A stretch of 64,000 nt of DNA from SXZD01 sp034680345 (GCA_034680345.1 JAXISZ010000008.1:9271-73270); one strand, 5' to 3'. Shown: positions 27,786 through 37,372, numbered from the stretch's first letter. Notes: a model not told the origin generated them from the sequence alone. Made by a program: numbers and translations.

Positions 27786-28472
27786 ATGGCAATTGAAACA
27801 AAAGGTTCTTCGCGTCGACAGTTGTTAACAGCTTGTTCCGTTGGGGCTGCTTCCTTGGTGGGTTCAGGTTTGGGTATTTTTTCTTGGCCTGCCCAAGCGC
27901 AGTTGTCACCTACAACCTATCGAAAATTATCCAGCCCAGTTGCAACAACCACCGAGATGGTAGAGGTGTTGGAGTTTTTTTGGTACGGTTGCCCTCATTG
28001 TCACGAATTAGAACCTTTTTTGAATGAATGGGAAAAAGCCAAGGGAAAAACCATTTTATTTAAACGCATTCCTGTAGCGTTTCGTTCTGATTTGGTTGTG
28101 CATCAGAAACTGTTTTATGCTTTGGAAGTTTTAGGCCAATTGCCACAGTTACATGGCAAAGTGTTTAAAACCATACAAACTGAGCGCAATCGCTTACTTG
28201 ATTTTGAAAGCCAACTTGCATTTGTGCAGCGCTTTGGGGTTGATGCCAAACTGTTTACAGAAGCGTTTAATTCTTTTGGCGTGGCCAGTAAATGTATGCA
28301 GGCCACACAATTGGTAAAATCTTATCAAATCGATGGTGTACCTGCTATGGGTGTTGATGGTGTGTACACCACGAGCGCATCAATTGCTGGGGGCAGTTAT
28401 TCAAGTATGCTGAAGGTTGTGGATCAGCTCATTGATTTACAACAGCAGGTTAGAAAGACCCGTAAAAAGTAA
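27786..28472 (+). CDS. dsbA: Thiol:disulfide interchange protein DsbA
   Basis: About 228 aa; an ATG at 27768 is an alternative start. The thioredoxin-fold active site is CPHC within FFWYGCPHCHELEPF, and the cis-proline region is QIDGVPAMGVDG. The leader contains SSRRQLLTACSVG, with two arginines that could direct Tat or Sec export. DsbA introduces disulfides into periplasmic proteins. It follows the SPOR gene directly. Confidence 0.93.
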   Translation: MAIETKGSSRRQLLTACSVGAASLVGSGLGIFSWPAQAQLSPTTYRKLSSPVATTTEMVEVLEFFWYGCPHCHELEPFLNEWEKAKGKTILFKRIPVAFRSDLVVHQKLFYALEVLGQLPQLHGKVFKTIQTERNRLLDFESQLAFVQRFGVDAKLFTEAFNSFGVASKCMQATQLVKSYQIDGVPAMGVDGVYTTSASIAGGSYSSMLKVVDQLIDLQQQVRKTRKK

Positions 28473-28486
28473 TTGTGCTTTACATA

Positions 28487-29539
28487 ATGTTTATAGCCAA
28501 CCGTATATTGATGTTTTGGTTTTCTTGGGTGTTGTCGCTCTGCGTATGCTTTGGATTATTCGGCTGCGCTTCAAAAGTTTCTGGTACATCGGTTAAAAAT
28601 TCTTCAGGTCGTTTAGGGGCAGAGGCGGAGGGCTTTGGGTCTTCAGTGGCTGAAGGCAAAAGCCTGCCTAGTTGGCGTAAAAACAATGGCGGTTACTATA
28701 TGGATGACGGCCCTTTAGACACCACGGGCATTGATTTTTAAAAAATACTTGAGCCAATTCCAAAAGTGGAGATTCTGCACCGTTTCGCCAATCGTCCGTA
28801 CAATGTATTTGGTACTGATTATGTGCCGCAAACCGACTTGCAGCAAACGTTTTCTCAAACAGGAACGGGCAGTTGGTATGGTAGAAAGTTTCATGGCCAA
28901 AAAACATCCAGTGGTGAAATTTACGATATGTTTGCTATGACAGCGGCGCATCCCACCTTGCCTATTCCAAGTTACGCAAGGGTAACCCATACGGCTTCAG
29001 GAAAGTCCGTGGTGGTTCGCGTCAATGACCGTGGTCCTTTTTTACATCAGCGGGTGATTGATTTAAGCTATGCGGCGGCCCATCGTTTGGGGTATGTGAA
29101 AGATGGCAGCGCAGCTTTGCATGTTGAAAAAATAACGCCATCCATGATTGTTCAAGGCCAGTCTTTTGGCCAAGGGGGTGCGTCTGTTAATGCGGTAGTT
29201 TCATCCCTCCGCCCGGTTGTTATGCCTGTTTTAGAGGCTACGGCGGGTGGTGTTACGGTTGCAGCTCCCCCTGAGTTTTCAGGGGGCAGTTTGGTGAAGC
29301 AAGCTTTAGGCGGTTTTTTTTTACAATTAGGGTCGTTTTCTGTTGAAGAGAATGCGCAAGCGTTAAAATCGCGGTTGTCGCTTGAGTTTTCTGCTGAGTT
29401 GCCTAATCTAATGTTAGTTCAAAAAACACCACTGATTCGCTTGGTGGCTGGGCCTTATCGTAATCGCGAGGACGCTTTGTCTGTTTCTTTGCGTTTAAAA
29501 CAAGCGGCTGGGTTAAATACCTTTTTAATTACACGCTAA
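28487..29539 (+). pseudogene. rlpA: rlpA, septal lytic transglycosylase, interrupted by an in-frame TAA
   Basis: Two ORFs lie in the same frame and are separated only by TAA at 28739-28741. The first (84 codons) has a lipoprotein signal ending LFGC and reaches GGYYMDDGPLDTTGIDF; the second continues KILEPIPKVEILHRFANRPYN with the RlpA double-psi barrel (GTGSWYGRKFHGQKTSSGE, RVNDRGPF) and a C-terminal SPOR domain (FFLQLGSFSVEENAQAL). Together they match an intact RlpA lipoprotein of about 350 aa. Because no frame change is involved, one substitution in one codon explains the break. A GTG at 28766 could restart translation but would give a protein without a signal. Stop readthrough, recent inactivation or a sequencing error are all possible. 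Confidence 0.85.
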
Positions 29540-29567
29540 ATTTTTTTATTTTTCTTGGGTTTTTTTC

Positions 29568-30107
29568 ATGGAACAATTTCACGGTACCACCATCGTCAGT
29601 GTACGGCGTGGGCAGTATGTGGCTTTGGGTGGCGATGGTCAAGTCACTTTGGGTCATATTGTAATTAAAGGCACGGCGCGTAAAGTGCGACGTCTTTATC
29701 AAAATAAAATTTTGGCTGGCTTTGCGGGCGGTACTGCTGATGCTTTCACTTTATTTGAGCGTTTTGAGGGTAAATTAGAAAAGCATCAAGGTAATTTAAT
29801 GCGCAGCGCCATTGAATTGGCTAAAGATTGGCGTACCGATCGTGCTTTGCGGCGTTTGGAGGCCATGTTGGCGGTGGCTGATACACAGCACAGTTTAATT
29901 ATTACAGGTAACGGCGATGTACTGGAACCTGAGCATGGCCTTGTGGCCATTGGTAGTGGGGGGGCTTATGCCCAAGCAGCCGCTTTGGCTTTGTTGCATA
30001 ACACCGAATTGGGGCCACGTGACATTATTTCTAAGGCACTTACCATTGCAGGCGACCTTTGTATTTATACCAATCAGCACCACACCATTGAAGAATTGAA
30101 TCCATGA
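29568..30107 (+). CDS. hslV: ATP-dependent protease subunit HslV
   Basis: 179 aa. The catalytic threonine is the first T of TTIVSVRRG after a short propeptide-like MEQFHG, as in other betaproteobacterial HslV. GGDGQVTLG and IGSGGAYAQAAALAL are family motifs. HslV forms the double-hexameric proteolytic core capped by HslU. Its stop overlaps the hslU start by 4 bp. Confidence 0.96.
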   Translation: MEQFHGTTIVSVRRGQYVALGGDGQVTLGHIVIKGTARKVRRLYQNKILAGFAGGTADAFTLFERFEGKLEKHQGNLMRSAIELAKDWRTDRALRRLEAMLAVADTQHSLIITGNGDVLEPEHGLVAIGSGGAYAQAAALALLHNTELGPRDIISKALTIAGDLCIYTNQHHTIEELNP

Positions 30108-31477
30108 GCACCAAATTGCAGCACACAGTTGTTAATGACTTAACACCCCCACAAATTGTTGTGGAATTAGACAAACACATTGTTGGACAAGCAGCAGCCA
30201 AGCGAGCTGTAGCCATTGCTTTGCGCAATCGCTGGAGGCGTCAGCGGGTTGTCGAGCCATTGCGGCAAGAAATTACACCAAAAAATATTTTAATGATGGG
30301 CCCCACTGGCGTTGGTAAAACCGAAATTGCCAGACGTTTGGCCAAGTTAGCCAATGCTCCCTTTATTAAAATTGAAGCCACCAAGTTTACTGAGGTCGGC
30401 TACGTTGGGCGGGATGTAGACACGATTATTCGAGATTTGGTTGAAATTTCATTTAAACAGCAGCGCGAACAAGCCGCAAAGGCCATTCATGCTGTTGCGA
30501 GTGAGGCGGCTTTAGAGCGCGTGCTCGATATTCTTTTGCCTCCCGCGGAGTCGGTACAAACAGCAGAAATTGCTGAAATTGCTCAAGTCCAAGCGCAAGA
30601 GGAAAATCCCACCCGCGTAAAGTTCAGAGAAAAATTGCGTTCGGGTCAGTTAGATGAAAAAGAAATTGAGGTGGAAGTGTCTTTGGGTTCAGCGCAAATT
30701 GACATTATGGGCCCACCAGGTATGGAAGACTTAACCTCACAGTTGCAGAGTATGTTTCAAAACTTAGGCAGCGCTAAGAAAAAAACCCGTAAAATGAAAG
30801 TCAGTGAAGCTTTGCGGGTGTTGTCTGATGAGGAAGCAGCACGGCGAGTCAATGAAGATGAAGTGCGCACCAAAGCCATTGCCAATGTCGAGCAAAATGG
30901 CATTGTTTTTTTAGATGAAATAGACAAAATTGCAAGCCGCAGCGACGCTCACGGTGCGGATGTTTCACGCCAAGGCGTACAACGCGATTTATTGCCTTTG
31001 GTTGAGGGCACAACTGTTAATACCAAATATGGCATGATTAAAACCGATCATGTCTTATTTATCGCTAGCGGTGCTTTCCACTTGTCTAAGCCATCGGACT
31101 TAATTCCTGAGCTGCAGGGGCGTTTTCCCATACGCGTTGAATTAGAATCTTTGTCTGTAGACGATTTTGTGCGTATTTTAACCAGCACTGACGCCTGTTT
31201 AACGCTGCAATATCAGGCACTATTACAAACCGATGGCATTGATATTCAATTTACAACTGATGGTATTCAAACCATGGCAAAAATTGCCCACAGCGTGAAT
31301 GAAACCACTGAAAACATTGGCGCTCGTCGTTTATATACGGTGATGGAAAAATTGCTGGAAGACATTTCCTTTCATGGTGTGGAAGAGGGTCAAACTGTAC
31401 ATATAGACCAAGCTTTTGTGTCATCGAAGTTAGGTGAAATCAGCGCTTCAGAAGACATGGCGCACTATATTTTGTAA
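30104..31477 (+). CDS. hslU: HslU ATPase
   Basis: 457 aa. AAA+ motifs are GPTGVGKTEIARRLAKL (Walker A) and GIVFLDEIDKIASRS (Walker B); the pore motif is VGYVGRD. The N-terminus LTPPQIVVELDKHIVGQ and the C-terminal tail ending HYIL, which inserts into HslV, are typical. It unfolds substrates for HslV. The 4-bp overlap with hslV indicates coupled translation. Confidence 0.97.
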   Translation: MSTKLQHTVVNDLTPPQIVVELDKHIVGQAAAKRAVAIALRNRWRRQRVVEPLRQEITPKNILMMGPTGVGKTEIARRLAKLANAPFIKIEATKFTEVGYVGRDVDTIIRDLVEISFKQQREQAAKAIHAVASEAALERVLDILLPPAESVQTAEIAEIAQVQAQEENPTRVKFREKLRSGQLDEKEIEVEVSLGSAQIDIMGPPGMEDLTSQLQSMFQNLGSAKKKTRKMKVSEALRVLSDEEAARRVNEDEVRTKAIANVEQNGIVFLDEIDKIASRSDAHGADVSRQGVQRDLLPLVEGTTVNTKYGMIKTDHVLFIASGAFHLSKPSDLIPELQGRFPIRVELESLSVDDFVRILTSTDACLTLQYQALLQTDGIDIQFTTDGIQTMAKIAHSVNETTENIGARRLYTVMEKLLEDISFHGVEEGQTVHIDQAFVSSKLGEISASEDMAHYIL

Positions 31478-31489
31478 GGAAATTGACCT

Positions 31490-32059
31490 ATGCAAAAGTT
31501 TTTTTCTAAATTGTCAGTTATCTCTGGTATTTTGAGTGTGGGTCTGGTTTGTAGTGGGTATGCGTTTGCGCAATTATCAGCCAGTGACGCTTGGGTGCGG
31601 GCCACTGTGCCGTCTCAAACCAGCACTGGTGCTTTTATGACCTTGAAAGCAGATGCTGCGGTTAAAATTGTGTCAGTCAGTACCCCTTTGGCACACACCA
31701 CTGAATTGCATCAAATGATCATTGGACCAAATGATCGCATGACAATGCGCAGTGTGCCGTCTCTGGATCTGGCTGCGGGTTCAGTATTGGAATTAAAACC
31801 CGGGTCTTACCATCTGATGTTAGTACATTTGAAGCAAACTCCTTTGCAAGTGGGACAAGAAATACCACTGACTTTGAATTATCAAGTCGCTGATGGCAAG
31901 CTGCAAATGTTGCGTATTAAGGCACAAGTTCGTGCAGCCAATGCCCAAGCTGGCTCTAAAAGGGGATCAGTGGAGACCTCTGTTGGTCAGAAAGCTGCAG
32001 ATAAAGCTTCAAAAAACACATTGGATAAAGCGTCGCATTCAGTGCATCACGCCCATTGA
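31490..32059 (+). CDS. PCuAC-type copper chaperone
   Basis: 189 aa with a signal peptide (VGLVCSGYAFAQ). The copper-binding pattern H(M)x10Mx21HxM is present: ELHQMIIGPNDRMTMR, then GSYHLMLVHLKQ. Periplasmic PCuAC delivers Cu(I) to the CuA/CuB sites of haem-copper oxidases. The C-terminal 50 residues are a Lys/Ala/Ser-rich tail ending in SHSVHHAH, which may add metal ligands. It starts 12 bp after hslU. Confidence 0.88.
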   Translation: MQKFFSKLSVISGILSVGLVCSGYAFAQLSASDAWVRATVPSQTSTGAFMTLKADAAVKIVSVSTPLAHTTELHQMIIGPNDRMTMRSVPSLDLAAGSVLELKPGSYHLMLVHLKQTPLQVGQEIPLTLNYQVADGKLQMLRIKAQVRAANAQAGSKRGSVETSVGQKAADKASKNTLDKASHSVHHAH

Positions 32060-32081
32060 TTAAGATTGTTTTGGAGAAATT

Positions 32082-32969
32082 ATGTCCGATTTTTCGGTTG
32101 CTTCATCAGATAAAGCACAAATTTTAGCTGAGGCTTTGCCTTATATACGTCGCTTTCACGGCAAGACCATTGTCGTAAAATATGGTGGTAATGCCATGAC
32201 GGATGTTCATTTGCAGCGTGGTTTTGCACACGATGTGGTGTTGTTAAAATTGGTGGGTATGAATCCAATTGTGGTGCATGGTGGTGGTCCGCAAATTGAC
32301 GAAGCGTTGCGACGCATAGGCAAGGCGGGTCAGTTTATACAGGGCATGCGTGTTACCGACGAAGAAACCATGGAAGTGGTGGAATGGGTTTTGGGTGGCC
32401 AGGTGCAGCAAGATATTGTCATGATGATTAATGAGTACGGCGGCAAGGCGGTGGGTTTGACAGGTAAAGATGGTGGTTTGATTCGTGCGCGTAAATTGCG
32501 CTTGCCAGATCAAAATGACCCCAACGTGTCGCACGACATAGGTTATGTGGGCGAAATTGAAAGCATTGACCCCGCAGTGGTTAAAGCCTTGCAAGACGAT
32601 GCATTTATTCCCGTGATTTCACCTATTGGTTTTGGTGTGGACGGTATGGCTTATAACATCAATGCCGATTTGGTGGCTGGTAAAATTGCTGAAGTGTTGA
32701 AAGCAGAAAAGTTAATTATGATGACCAACACCCCCGGGGTTTTAGACAAGCAAGGTCAACTGTTAACGGGGTTGACTGCCCGCGGTATCGACGAGTTGTT
32801 TGCTGATGGCACCATTTCTGGGGGTATGTTGCCAAAAATTTCATCAGCTCTGGAAGCTGCAAAGTCTGGTGTGAATGCGGTGCATATTATTGATGGTCGA
32901 GTGCGTCATTGTTTGTTGCTAGAAGTGTTAACCGATTCTGGTGTTGGCACAATGATTAAAAGTCATTGA
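32082..32969 (+). CDS. argB: N-acetylglutamate kinase
   Basis: 295 aa. It phosphorylates N-acetylglutamate in arginine synthesis. Amino-acid-kinase motifs are VVKYGGNAMTD, VVHGGGPQIDEALRRIG and the C-terminal GGMLPKISSALEAAKSGV. A TTGGAGA ribosome site precedes the ATG. It is 22 bp downstream of the copper chaperone gene. Confidence 0.97.
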   Translation: MSDFSVASSDKAQILAEALPYIRRFHGKTIVVKYGGNAMTDVHLQRGFAHDVVLLKLVGMNPIVVHGGGPQIDEALRRIGKAGQFIQGMRVTDEETMEVVEWVLGGQVQQDIVMMINEYGGKAVGLTGKDGGLIRARKLRLPDQNDPNVSHDIGYVGEIESIDPAVVKALQDDAFIPVISPIGFGVDGMAYNINADLVAGKIAEVLKAEKLIMMTNTPGVLDKQGQLLTGLTARGIDELFADGTISGGMLPKISSALEAAKSGVNAVHIIDGRVRHCLLLEVLTDSGVGTMIKSH

Positions 32970-33050
32970 TTTGCCTTAATTGCTAAACCTGTTTAACTGT
33001 TAATGCATGCTACTTCAACAATATAAAATATACATTTGGAGGTCTTGGCA

Positions 33051-33797
33051 ATGTCTAATTTTGGTTTTAAATCAGATGCATCTGGTGCTGATGGGTTTGG
33101 GTTTTTAAAGCAATTTTGGGGTGGTTTGCCAAATTCCAGTGCAATCACACCCACCACAGATTTGCAAGAGTTGGATAAGCGGATTGCCGACCTTAAAACC
33201 GTTGAGCAATGGTTAAATCTTAATTTGAATATGTTGCGCACCACAATCCAAGGTATTGAGGTACAGCGTGCTACGTTGGCTACCTTGCGGTCTTTTGGTG
33301 CTAACATGGGTTTGTTTAGTCCGATGTCGGCTGCCAGTTCAGACAGTTCAAACCATAGTCCTACCTCTAGTTCAGATAATGCGGCACAAGCACTTGCAGC
33401 CGAACAAATGGCCTCAGTGATGATGAGCAACGCCACCCATTGGTGGAGTATGATGCAAGAGCAATTCAATCGTGCCATGCACTCGGCTTTGCCCAATAGT
33501 TTGCAGACGCAGCCTGAGGTAGGGGCTTCATCGGAGTTGTTTCCACCTACCGTCGCTTCTGTTTTATATCCTGTGGAGGACCCTGCTGTAACTGCAAAAC
33601 AACGCAGTTCAGATGATGAAGGTGCTTCTGTTTCTAAAGTTTCAGGTGTCTCAGGGGCAGTGGAAGTGTCTGCAAATCTTTTTTCTGCTGATTCTGCTTC
33701 CAAGTCATCGCTTATTTTGGAGCGTTCTACAGGGGCAGATCAAGGGAAAAAAACAGGCAAGAAAGCGCCGAAAACTGCAAAAATGCTGAAGGGTTGA
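33051..33797 (+). CDS. PhaM-like polyhydroxyalkanoate granule-associated protein
   Basis: About 248 aa from the ATG at 33051, preceded by TGGAGG. The N-terminal block FLKQFWGGLP, TTDLQELDKRIADLKTVEQW and GIEVQRATLATLRSFG matches the PhaM family; the middle is low-complexity and the C-terminus is Lys/Ala-rich (KKTGKKAPKTAK), a nucleoid-binding tail in PhaM. In Ralstonia PhaM activates PHB synthase and attaches granules to DNA. PHA genes are absent from this window, so the role is inferred from family. Confidence 0.8.
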   Translation: MSNFGFKSDASGADGFGFLKQFWGGLPNSSAITPTTDLQELDKRIADLKTVEQWLNLNLNMLRTTIQGIEVQRATLATLRSFGANMGLFSPMSAASSDSSNHSPTSSSDNAAQALAAEQMASVMMSNATHWWSMMQEQFNRAMHSALPNSLQTQPEVGASSELFPPTVASVLYPVEDPAVTAKQRSSDDEGASVSKVSGVSGAVEVSANLFSADSASKSSLILERSTGADQGKKTGKKAPKTAKMLKG

Positions 33798-33809
33798 GGG
33801 GGTAAAAGA

Positions 33810-35177
33810 TTGAATGCTTTGAACGTTATCATTCTAGCTGCTGGAAAAGGTACCCGTATGTACTCTGACATACCTAAAGTGCTGCATTCAATTGCTGGGC
33901 GTCCAATGTTGGCGCATGTTTTACAAACAGCGGCAACACTGACCAGTACCCCGCCTGTGGTGGTTTATGGGCATGGTGGAGACCAAGTACAAGCAAAATT
34001 TACAAATACCAACGTGTCTTGGGTGTTACAAACCCCGCAGTTGGGTACGGGGCATGCAGTGCAGTTGGCTTTGCCGGTTTTGTCGCAAGCGCAAGCTACA
34101 CTGATTCTATATGGTGACGTGCCTTTGATTGGTCAGGCAGCTTTAGAGCGTTTAATTGGTTTGTGTTCTGCTTCTCGCATGGGGTTGATGACTCAGTTTT
34201 TAAAAAACCCTACGGGTTATGGTCGTATTGTGCGTAATCAAATGGGTCAAGTTCAAAAAATTGTTGAAGAAAAAGACGCCAATTCTGAGCAAAAAGCCAT
34301 TCAAGAAGTTAATGCGGGTTTAATGTGTGTTCCTACTGATGCTTTGCGCGGATGGGTCAATGCTTTGAGCAATCACAATGCTCAAGGGGAGTATTATGTA
34401 ACTGATATTGTTGGTATGGCCGCAGAAAGTGGCGTTGAGGTGGCAACCTGCCAACCCGATGAAGATTGGGAGGTTTTGGGCGTTAATTCACGTTTACAAC
34501 AGGCTGAGTTAGAACGGATTTACCAACAACAGCAGGCTAAGCGTCTGTTGAGTTCGGGCGTTACATTGGCTGATCTGGCGCGCATTGATATCCGTGGCGA
34601 TTTGCAGTGTGGCAGAGATGTGTTTATTGATGTGGGTTGTGTGTTTGAGGGTGTGGTGCGGCTGGCTGATGGTGTTCGTATTGGGCCGTATTGTGTTATT
34701 CGTGAAAGTGAGATTGGTGCATTTTCTGAGGTGCATGCCTTTACGCACATAGACCAAGCTGTGGTTGGGGCGGCGGCACAAGTTGGTCCCTATGCCCGTT
34801 TGCGACCAGGTGCTGATTTGGGTGATCAAGTTCATGTGGGTAACTTTGTAGAAATTAAAAATTCTCGCTTAGCTGCTAGCACCAAGGCTAACCATTTGTC
34901 TTATATTGGCGACGCTGATGTGGGGCAGCGGGTGAATATTGGCGCGGGTACCATTACTTGCAATTACGATGGCGCTAACAAATATCGCACTACAATTGGT
35001 AACGATGTGTTTATTGGTTCTGCTACTCAGTTAGTGGCTCCAGTGACAGTGGGCGATAATGCCACCATTGGCGCAGGCACTACCTTAGTTAAAGATGCGC
35101 CACCGGCTCAGCTTACCTTGTCGCGAGAAAAACAGAAAACCATTCTCGGATGGGTTCGACCCGTAAAAAAAACTTGA
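33810..35177 (+). CDS. glmU: Bifunctional GlmU (UDP-GlcNAc pyrophosphorylase / GlcN-1-P acetyltransferase)
   Basis: 455 aa starting at TTG. The N-terminal uridyltransferase has ILAAGKGTRMYSDIPKVLH; the C-terminal left-handed beta-helix has hexapeptide repeats and NFVEIKNSRL, GAGTITCNYDGANKYRT. It makes UDP-GlcNAc for peptidoglycan and LPS. It is followed by glmS after 31 bp, a usual pairing. Confidence 0.97.
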   Translation: MNALNVIILAAGKGTRMYSDIPKVLHSIAGRPMLAHVLQTAATLTSTPPVVVYGHGGDQVQAKFTNTNVSWVLQTPQLGTGHAVQLALPVLSQAQATLILYGDVPLIGQAALERLIGLCSASRMGLMTQFLKNPTGYGRIVRNQMGQVQKIVEEKDANSEQKAIQEVNAGLMCVPTDALRGWVNALSNHNAQGEYYVTDIVGMAAESGVEVATCQPDEDWEVLGVNSRLQQAELERIYQQQQAKRLLSSGVTLADLARIDIRGDLQCGRDVFIDVGCVFEGVVRLADGVRIGPYCVIRESEIGAFSEVHAFTHIDQAVVGAAAQVGPYARLRPGADLGDQVHVGNFVEIKNSRLAASTKANHLSYIGDADVGQRVNIGAGTITCNYDGANKYRTTIGNDVFIGSATQLVAPVTVGDNATIGAGTTLVKDAPPAQLTLSREKQKTILGWVRPVKKT

Positions 35178-35208
35178 GTATTCGGGTATAACCGAATGGG
35201 AGATTGTC

Positions 35209-37050
35209 ATGTGTGGCATAGTTGGGGCTATTGTTAAAAATAATTGTGTGCCGTTTTTAATTGATGGATTAAAGCGTTTGGAGTACCGTGGCTATGATTC
35301 TGCTGGTTTGGCTGTTGCAGACCCAAAAGATCATCATATTCGCCGCGCCCGCAGTGTTGGGCGTGTTGCGCAGTTAGAATTGCAAGCCGCTTATTTAGAA
35401 GCCAAGCTGGGGATTGCGCACACCCGTTGGGCAACCCATGGTGTGCCCAGTGAACGCAATGCGCACCCGCACACCAGTGATGCCAATGGTTTTACTGTGA
35501 CTGTGGTGCATAACGGTATCATAGAAAATCATGATGAAATTCGTCGTCAGTTAATGGTGGCTGGTTACGTTTTTAGCTCCGATACTGACACAGAAGTCAT
35601 TGCCCATTTAGTGCATCAAAACATGACTCGTGGGCAAACCTTATTGGCAGCTACACAAGCAGCGACTAAGCGGTTACAAGGTGCGTTTGCAATTGCTTTA
35701 ATTGCATCAAATGCACCAAACACCTTAGTGGCAGGTCGCAAGGGTGCCCCTTTATTAGCAGGTTTGGGTGAAGGCGAAGTTTATATTGCCTCTGACGCTT
35801 CAGCTTTGGTTTCTAAAACTCAGCGTATTGTTTATCTTGAAGAAGGCGATGTGTTGTGTGCCAATTTGGAAGGTATTGCCATTTACAATGCCCGTGGTGA
35901 AGTTGCCAACCGTTCGGTGGTCACTAGCGAATTGTCTGCTGATGCTGTAGAACTTGGTCCTTACCAGCATTACATGCAGAAAGAAATTTTTGAGCAATCT
36001 GGTGCAATTGCAGCCACTTTAGAAATGGTGAGCAATGCCAATGCCATTAGCCCCGAGCTTTTTGGGGCGGAGGCTGCACCGGTTCTTAACCAGGTTGGGC
36101 AAATTGTGATTTTGGCTTGTGGCACCAGTTACCATGCGGCGTTGGTGGCGCGTTATTGGTTGGAAAGTATTGCTGCTGTGCCCACAAGTGTTGAAATTGC
36201 CAGTGAATATCGGTACCGTGACAGCGTTTGTTTGCCCAATACTTTGGTCATTACTGTGTCGCAATCGGGTGAGACGGCCGATACATTGGCGGCGTTACAT
36301 CATGCACACAACCACGGCGTGGAACACACGTTAAGTATTTGCAACGTGCCTGAGTCAGCCTTGATGCGAGCATCGCGGTTAAAATTTTTAACCCGCGCAG
36401 GCCCTGAAATTGGGGTGGCTTCAACCAAGGCATTTACCACACAATTGGCGGCTTTATTTACCTTTACGTTAGTTATGGCTAAATTGCGAGGCCGTTTAGA
36501 TTCTGTTCAAGAAGCGATGCTTTTGGCTCAGCTGCGGCATTTGCCTGCGGCGGTGGCCAAAGTGTTGGAAATTGAAGCGGATATTAAAGTGTGGGCGCAG
36601 CGCTTTGCGCAAAAACAGCACACGCTTTTTTTGGGTCGAGGTGTGCATTATCCTATTGCTATGGAAGGTGCTTTAAAGCTAAAAGAAATTTCTTATATCC
36701 ATGCTGAGGCCTATGCAGCTGGCGAGCTTAAGCATGGTCCTTTGGCTTTGGTGGATGCACAAATGCCTGTGATTGCTGTTGCTCCCAACGACCTTTTAAT
36801 TGAAAAATTAAAATCCAATTTACAAGAGGTGAGCGCTCGTGGCGGTGAATTGTTTATTTTTGCTGACCGCGACACCCGCATGCAGTCCTGTGATGGTGTG
36901 CATGTCCTGAATTTACTGGATCACGCTGGGTATTTATCGCCCATTTTACATGTGTTGCCTTTGCAGCTTTTGTCTTACCATGTGGCCTTGGTTAAGGCTA
37001 CAGATGTGGATAAACCTCGCAATTTGGCTAAGAGTGTTACGGTGGAATAA
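35209..37050 (+). CDS. glmS: Glutamine--fructose-6-phosphate aminotransferase
   Basis: 613 aa. The N-terminal nucleophile Cys2 is in MCGIVGAIV, with HTRWATHG in the glutaminase half; two SIS domains (VSQSGETADTLAAL, EGALKLKEISYIHAEAYAAGELKHGP) make up the isomerase half. The C-terminus KPRNLAKSVTVE is complete. The last codons (ACG GTG GAA TAA) are the core of the attachment site of the following mobile island. No leader riboswitch or ribozyme is visible in the 31-bp gap before it. Confidence 0.97.
   Translation: MCGIVGAIVKNNCVPFLIDGLKRLEYRGYDSAGLAVADPKDHHIRRARSVGRVAQLELQAAYLEAKLGIAHTRWATHGVPSERNAHPHTSDANGFTVTVVHNGIIENHDEIRRQLMVAGYVFSSDTDTEVIAHLVHQNMTRGQTLLAATQAATKRLQGAFAIALIASNAPNTLVAGRKGAPLLAGLGEGEVYIASDASALVSKTQRIVYLEEGDVLCANLEGIAIYNARGEVANRSVVTSELSADAVELGPYQHYMQKEIFEQSGAIAATLEMVSNANAISPELFGAEAAPVLNQVGQIVILACGTSYHAALVARYWLESIAAVPTSVEIASEYRYRDSVCLPNTLVITVSQSGETADTLAALHHAHNHGVEHTLSICNVPESALMRASRLKFLTRAGPEIGVASTKAFTTQLAALFTFTLVMAKLRGRLDSVQEAMLLAQLRHLPAAVAKVLEIEADIKVWAQRFAQKQHTLFLGRGVHYPIAMEGALKLKEISYIHAEAYAAGELKHGPLALVDAQMPVIAVAPNDLLIEKLKSNLQEVSARGGELFIFADRDTRMQSCDGVHVLNLLDHAGYLSPILHVLPLQLLSYHVALVKATDVDKPRNLAKSVTVE
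37039..37049 (+). other. Left attachment-site core (attL) in the glmS 3' end
   Basis: The 11 bases acggtggaata, covering the last codons of glmS, recur at 50564-50574. After both copies the sequences remain similar over about 20 bases (ttttcttttgaccttt versus gtttcgcttttaccttt) with gaps. Since glmS is intact on this side, the recombination preserves the gene. This is what a site-specific recombinase using a gene's 3' end would leave. Confidence 0.75.
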
Positions 37051-37054
37051 TTTT

Positions 37055-37066
37055 CTTTTGACCTTT
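37055..37066 (+). repeat. Terminal inverted repeat of the island, left copy
   Basis: cttttgaccttt here is the exact reverse complement of 50538-50549. Both copies lie just inside the attachment cores. Within the left end, tttgacc (37057-37063) also pairs with ggtcaaa (37072-37078). These may be recombinase arm sites. Confidence 0.55.
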
Positions 37067-37135
37067 TTCGGGGTCAAAGTTCAATCGTCCGCATACCTTC
37101 GTGTTCGAGTTCGGGTTGAAACCAAAGCTCTGTCC

Positions 37136-37372
37136 TTGGGATACCTTGACCCTGCGCATCAAGCCCTGATCGACCGCATCCTGAGGCTTCACCAAAACGG
37201 TATGAATTGCCGCCAGATTGGAGACCACCTGAATGAGTTGGGGGTGACCTCTTGGGGCGGGAAACGGTTCTATCCGGAACTGGTGTTTGGAGTGGTCAGG
37301 AAGGCTAGGATCAAGGCTGAACGGATATCTGATGCTTTGATGGAAGTACGGTGTGAAATTGTTTCAAATTGA
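37136..37372 (+). CDS. Small helix-turn-helix ORF, possibly a recombinase-domain remnant
   Basis: The open frame runs out of glmS without a stop; within the island the first plausible start is TTG at 37136, giving about 78 aa. The core (HQNGMNCRQIGDHLNELG then TSWGGKRFYPELVFGVVRKA) has the shape of the segment found in serine-recombinase 'Recombinase' domains and related HTH proteins. It directly abuts attL. It could be a short regulatory gene or the remains of another recombinase. No clear ribosome site is seen. Confidence 0.4.
   Translation: MGYLDPAHQALIDRILRLHQNGMNCRQIGDHLNELGVTSWGGKRFYPELVFGVVRKARIKAERISDALMEVRCEIVSN

Noticed and set aside
28700..28770. Programmed frameshift at the T5A6 run in rlpA
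   Set aside because: Both halves are in the same frame, so a slip would move away from, not into, the downstream coding frame.
36950..37135. Upstream part of the frame leading into the helix-turn-helix ORF
   Set aside because: It overlaps the last 100 bases of glmS and the attL site in another frame; only the part after 37136 could be a separate product.
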